From Oopsacas minuta (lineage: Eukaryota > Porifera > Hexactinellida > Lyssacinosida > Leucopsacidae), in assembly GCA_024704765.1 (NCBI GenBank), contig JAKMXF010000310.1, forward strand, positions 558,001 to 622,000: a stretch of DNA of 64,000 bases, read 5' to 3'. Shown one piece after another: positions 61,153 to 64,000 of the stretch. The notes under the pieces were generated by a model. It was not told the origin of the DNA. It ran no database searches and saw only the letters and a list, made by a program, of their open reading frames with translations. Numbering within the stretch: position 1 is the stretch's first letter; each line of letters begins with the position of its first letter. Position numbers and translations under genes: made by a program.

Positions 61153-62633
61153 AGCAAATTAAAGAATAAATAATTTAATCTTTCTTTAGTTTTTGCACCT
61201 TATATACTGTGAATAAATTCTATCAGTTTCACAGGCGATACTAGAAGAGGCGAGGGCATAGTTAGAGGCTATATAATATTATGTGTAAGCAAATGATATT
61301 TGATATTGATATCCAATAACCAAATGAATATTATGTCATTTGTCGGAGAGCAATTGCATGCTTACAATTTTTCTGTTTGTCCTTTTCTCTTATCTTGTCT
61401 TTCTGAATTGCGAAAAATTTCACGAAAAACAAGTGTTTAATAAAATAACTTTTAATTTACACTGTATGCCTTTATGATCAGTATTTTCTATTTATATAGT
61501 ATGCAAAATTTGAGAAGAGGAGTGTTAAGGAGTGCTAAGGAGCGTGCTCTGAATGACCGGTATAGCTTCCTGATGACAACTAATCAACGATTATTATAAA
61601 TATGCGAAGGCGCTACGCGGTTGCAAACACTTCGTGTCCACACTCGGGCCTACGGCCCTCGAGTACATAAACTCAAATAATCTTAACCGTAGGAGACATG
61701 ATACTGCCATAATCTTTAAATCTGATTACTTTATGTCCCAAAAAGTGAACAAATATTTATGAAATGTTGTTTACAATATCATATTTGGACTCAGCATAAC
61801 TATTCAAAGCATGTTTCTACCTCAATTTTGAAATTTTGTTTACTTTATATTCATTAAAACAACATTAAATTTCACATGATTAATCCAAAAGTGTGAAAAT
61901 CGGATTCAGCATGTTCGATATATTTAGTGAAGTTTTGTTGAATTCTATTTACTCCCTTTTTAAGCACGATAAATACATAGTTATGCGACAATTTCAAAAT
62001 TACATACTGTGATCTTTCCTTGAAAACTGACAAACAAACAGACAAACAACAATTGAGATTTAATAATTTAGATTATAACAATTTCCAAGAGATATATCTG
62101 TAACCAAGGGGTTAATAAAACAAAACAACAAATATTGACAATACGTAATTGAAGAAATAATATTTAGAATCGGCATACTCAATTTATTACAACAACAAAT
62201 ATTCACAACACATAGTTGAAATATCATATTCGGAATCAGCGTACTTAATAACCACTATATGTCTGTTGAGGCCAAGTCGCTAAGTATATTTTCGACATTT
62301 CAATTATTTGTTTACTTTATATTCATAAAAACAACAAGTAAATTTACATGTGATTAATTCGAAAGTGTGAAAATCGGAATGAGCATACTCGATTACCCCA
62401 ATGTAGTTGTTAACCTTTCCTATATCGTTAACAAAAGGATATGTTATTCCCTGTATTATATACTCAGGTCATCTTCCCTATCATTATAATATAAGGTGGA
62501 CAACAAACAAACAAACAAACACGCACATCCACAATAATTGAGTTTTAATAAAATAGATTTGTTAGGTTAAGGAAAATCGAATATTAATAAAATGACTTCA
62601 AAGTTTAAATATAACTAACAACTGAATTTTGTA
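61153..62633. other. Intergenic with two R1 copies in reverse
   Basis: No gene seen. R1 sequence in reverse runs about 61590-62080 and 62150-62540 (aaacaaacagacaaacaaca ends, gaaaatcgg, aacaacattaaatttcacat). A hairpin-rich GC patch at 61605-61665 (GGGCC-TAC-GGCCC) resembles the R1 terminal module in kind. Confidence 0.65.
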
Positions 62634-64000
62634 TTATATTCGATTCAATTCATTATTCAACTTGTTTAGATTGTATAAATGAGGCTCAAATGTGTGTCCA
62701 CTATTGACTAGATTATCAAAATAGATTCTTCTCTTCTTTACAGAAAAACTCTTAGATGTTAGGAACTGTTCTCGAATAGCCTTCCCACCGAACTGGATCA
62801 ATCTCCGTTTAATCTGCCTGCAATATTCAAACACTTTCAGCTTGACTTCTTTATGTTTCTTCGGAATATTCTCTTTCGCGTATAATTTAACTGCTGTGAT
62901 TATCGGGAATATATGAATACAATTCTTGATAAATGTATCCAAATCTCCAAGAACACGAGTAGTAAGAGCAGCTAGTTTGGGCAGGTTTAACGAAAGGCAG
63001 CTGACCTCTGCGATTATCTCCTTAGTAAGAGATAAATGTACTAACTCTATGAGTTCTATAATCGTACCAGAAGGTGTTACAAAGGTTGTGGAGATCTCTT
63101 CATCACGATTTCCCTGCAAAATTGAGAATTTTATGTAACAAGGGAGTCCATAGAGAATATAGAGCAATGTCTGCCCCCAATCACTACCCAGGGGGATTTC
63201 TTTTTGTCCCACACTTAAGTGTTGATCATCTAAAGTGAATCGATTCACTGACCTCGTCACAATCATAAACTTGGAGGTCGGCTCAATAGGAAACCGATGA
63301 ATATCTAATGTCCCGTAAGTGAAAGAAAGGAATTTAAGTCGTCGTGGATTATGTTCAACATTTGAAATGTAGTGTCTACATACAGGTGATTCCATTTCAA
63401 TGTTTTTTATTATTTCAATCTGTTTGTCTTTGAAATCATCGGGGTCAGGACCCATCATGTGATTACCTCTGTAATCCTTTCCTTCTAGAGTTATCTTTGG
63501 AGCCTGCAGACAGATACACCGCAAATATTTCTTCATTATCTCGTTAAGACTTGTTACTTCCGAAGGAAGAGAATCTATAAATAGCACTGAAGAATCATTA
63601 GAGACTGAATTTGCATCAACACCTACTCTACTATTATCCTTCAGATGCGTAACAACATCAATTGGATCGAAATATTGGAAGGGAGAGTTTGGAAATAGAA
63701 TAAGAGATCCACTATGTCTCCCTATCCAACTAACTTCATGTCTAGATCCTGTAGCACCTTTGGAAGAGAAACCATCGAACCTATCTCTGTCCCAGAAATC
63801 AACTTGTACACCCAGTAATTCGAATAGTCTTTGCCAGAGTACGAACTCCTTTCTTGAAATAGATTTATCAGTTACGAACAGAATATCAGCTGGTGGATGT
63901 GAAGGGATATAAAAGGGTATGACACGAATAAAATGCTGGCGATACTCAATCAGTTTTCCTCTCAAGATAAGATCTACTTGCACTGGACATCTGTCAAACA
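62634..64000 (-). CDS. Unrecognised large protein, 3' part only
   Basis: The frame is open from the window edge to a stop at 62634 (about 455 codons). An early segment ADILFVTDKSISRKEF followed by LFELLGVQVDFWDRDRFDG has a strand-loop-helix pattern like a Rossmann-type or TIR/flavodoxin-like fold. A second such unit may be SGSLILFPNSPFQYFDP. The C-terminal third is basic and helical (YAKENIPKKHKEVKLKVFEY, KKRRIYFDNL). I do not recognise a family. The start lies beyond the window, so domain order is incomplete. Long uninterrupted coding without frameshifts argues for a real gene. Confidence 0.75.
   Translation of the reverse strand, partial: FDRCPVQVDLILRGKLIEYRQHFIRVIPFYIPSHPPADILFVTDKSISRKEFVLWQRLFELLGVQVDFWDRDRFDGFSSKGATGSRHEVSWIGRHSGSLILFPNSPFQYFDPIDVVTHLKDNSRVGVDANSVSNDSSVLFIDSLPSEVTSLNEIMKKYLRCICLQAPKITLEGKDYRGNHMMGPDPDDFKDKQIEIIKNIEMESPVCRHYISNVEHNPRRLKFLSFTYGTLDIHRFPIEPTSKFMIVTRSVNRFTLDDQHLSVGQKEIPLGSDWGQTLLYILYGLPCYIKFSILQGNRDEEISTTFVTPSGTIIELIELVHLSLTKEIIAEVSCLSLNLPKLAALTTRVLGDLDTFIKNCIHIFPIITAVKLYAKENIPKKHKEVKLKVFEYCRQIKRRLIQFGGKAIREQFLTSKSFSVKKRRIYFDNLVNSGHTFEPHLYNLNKLNNELNRI

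Overview
The window looks like the nuclear genome of an early-branching metazoan, most likely a sponge; a compact glass-sponge genome is my best guess, which is an inference and not shown by any marker. The evidence is animal gene content (DLG-type MAGUK, small Maf, TMEM138, WDR41, DYNLT1, FAXDC2, MOGS, RPP21, TYMS), GT-AG introns in some genes, an AT-rich composition, several NHL-repeat/coiled-coil proteins, and dense small inverted-repeat transposons. No bacterial-style operons are seen.

Layout. 1-13.4 kb: compact, mostly minus-strand, apparently intronless conserved genes (FAXDC2-like hydroxylase, RPP21, TMEM138, an isochorismatase-like hydrolase, DYNLT1, WDR41) separated by MITE-rich spacers, plus an NHL gene fragment. 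15.9-23.3 kb: a cluster of NHL-repeat loci in different states (one with a single frameshift, one intact with a Pro-Glu-Gln repeat head, one decayed and split by a 390-bp insertion), with a broken integrase gene between them. 23.8-35.5 kb: a nine-exon DLG gene (L27-PDZ-PDZ-PDZ-SH3-GUK) on the minus strand, whose exons join in frame to 714 codons plus stop. Its largest intron holds a decayed LRR-EGF receptor gene and a hAT transposon relic. 36.3-40.8 kb: single-exon MOGS and TYMS. 41-45 kb: a minisatellite inside a terminal-inverted-repeat element, then a 1.6-kb near-perfect palindrome carrying a broken small-Maf bZIP gene in each arm.

46-61 kb: two intact four-exon genes facing tail to tail (46085-51051 plus, 55805-61152 minus). 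They encode the same unfamiliar protein type: a PH domain, a linker with tyrosine motifs, and a large unrecognised C-terminal domain. About 365 bp of the PH exon is identical between the copies, including silent sites, while the exon tail, the third exon and the introns have diverged. That suggests gene conversion across the inverted pair. A small arginine-rich two-exon gene candidate lies between them. 62.6 kb to the end: the 3' part of an unrecognised large protein.

The conserved genes have unrelated cellular jobs (lipid oxidation, tRNA processing, cilia, dynein, N-glycan trimming, dTMP synthesis, junction scaffolding), so no pathway is encoded here. The most unusual elements are the PH-gene inverted pair, the Maf palindrome, and a dispersed repeat whose GC-rich end carries up to three adjacent mini-hairpins with three-base loops.
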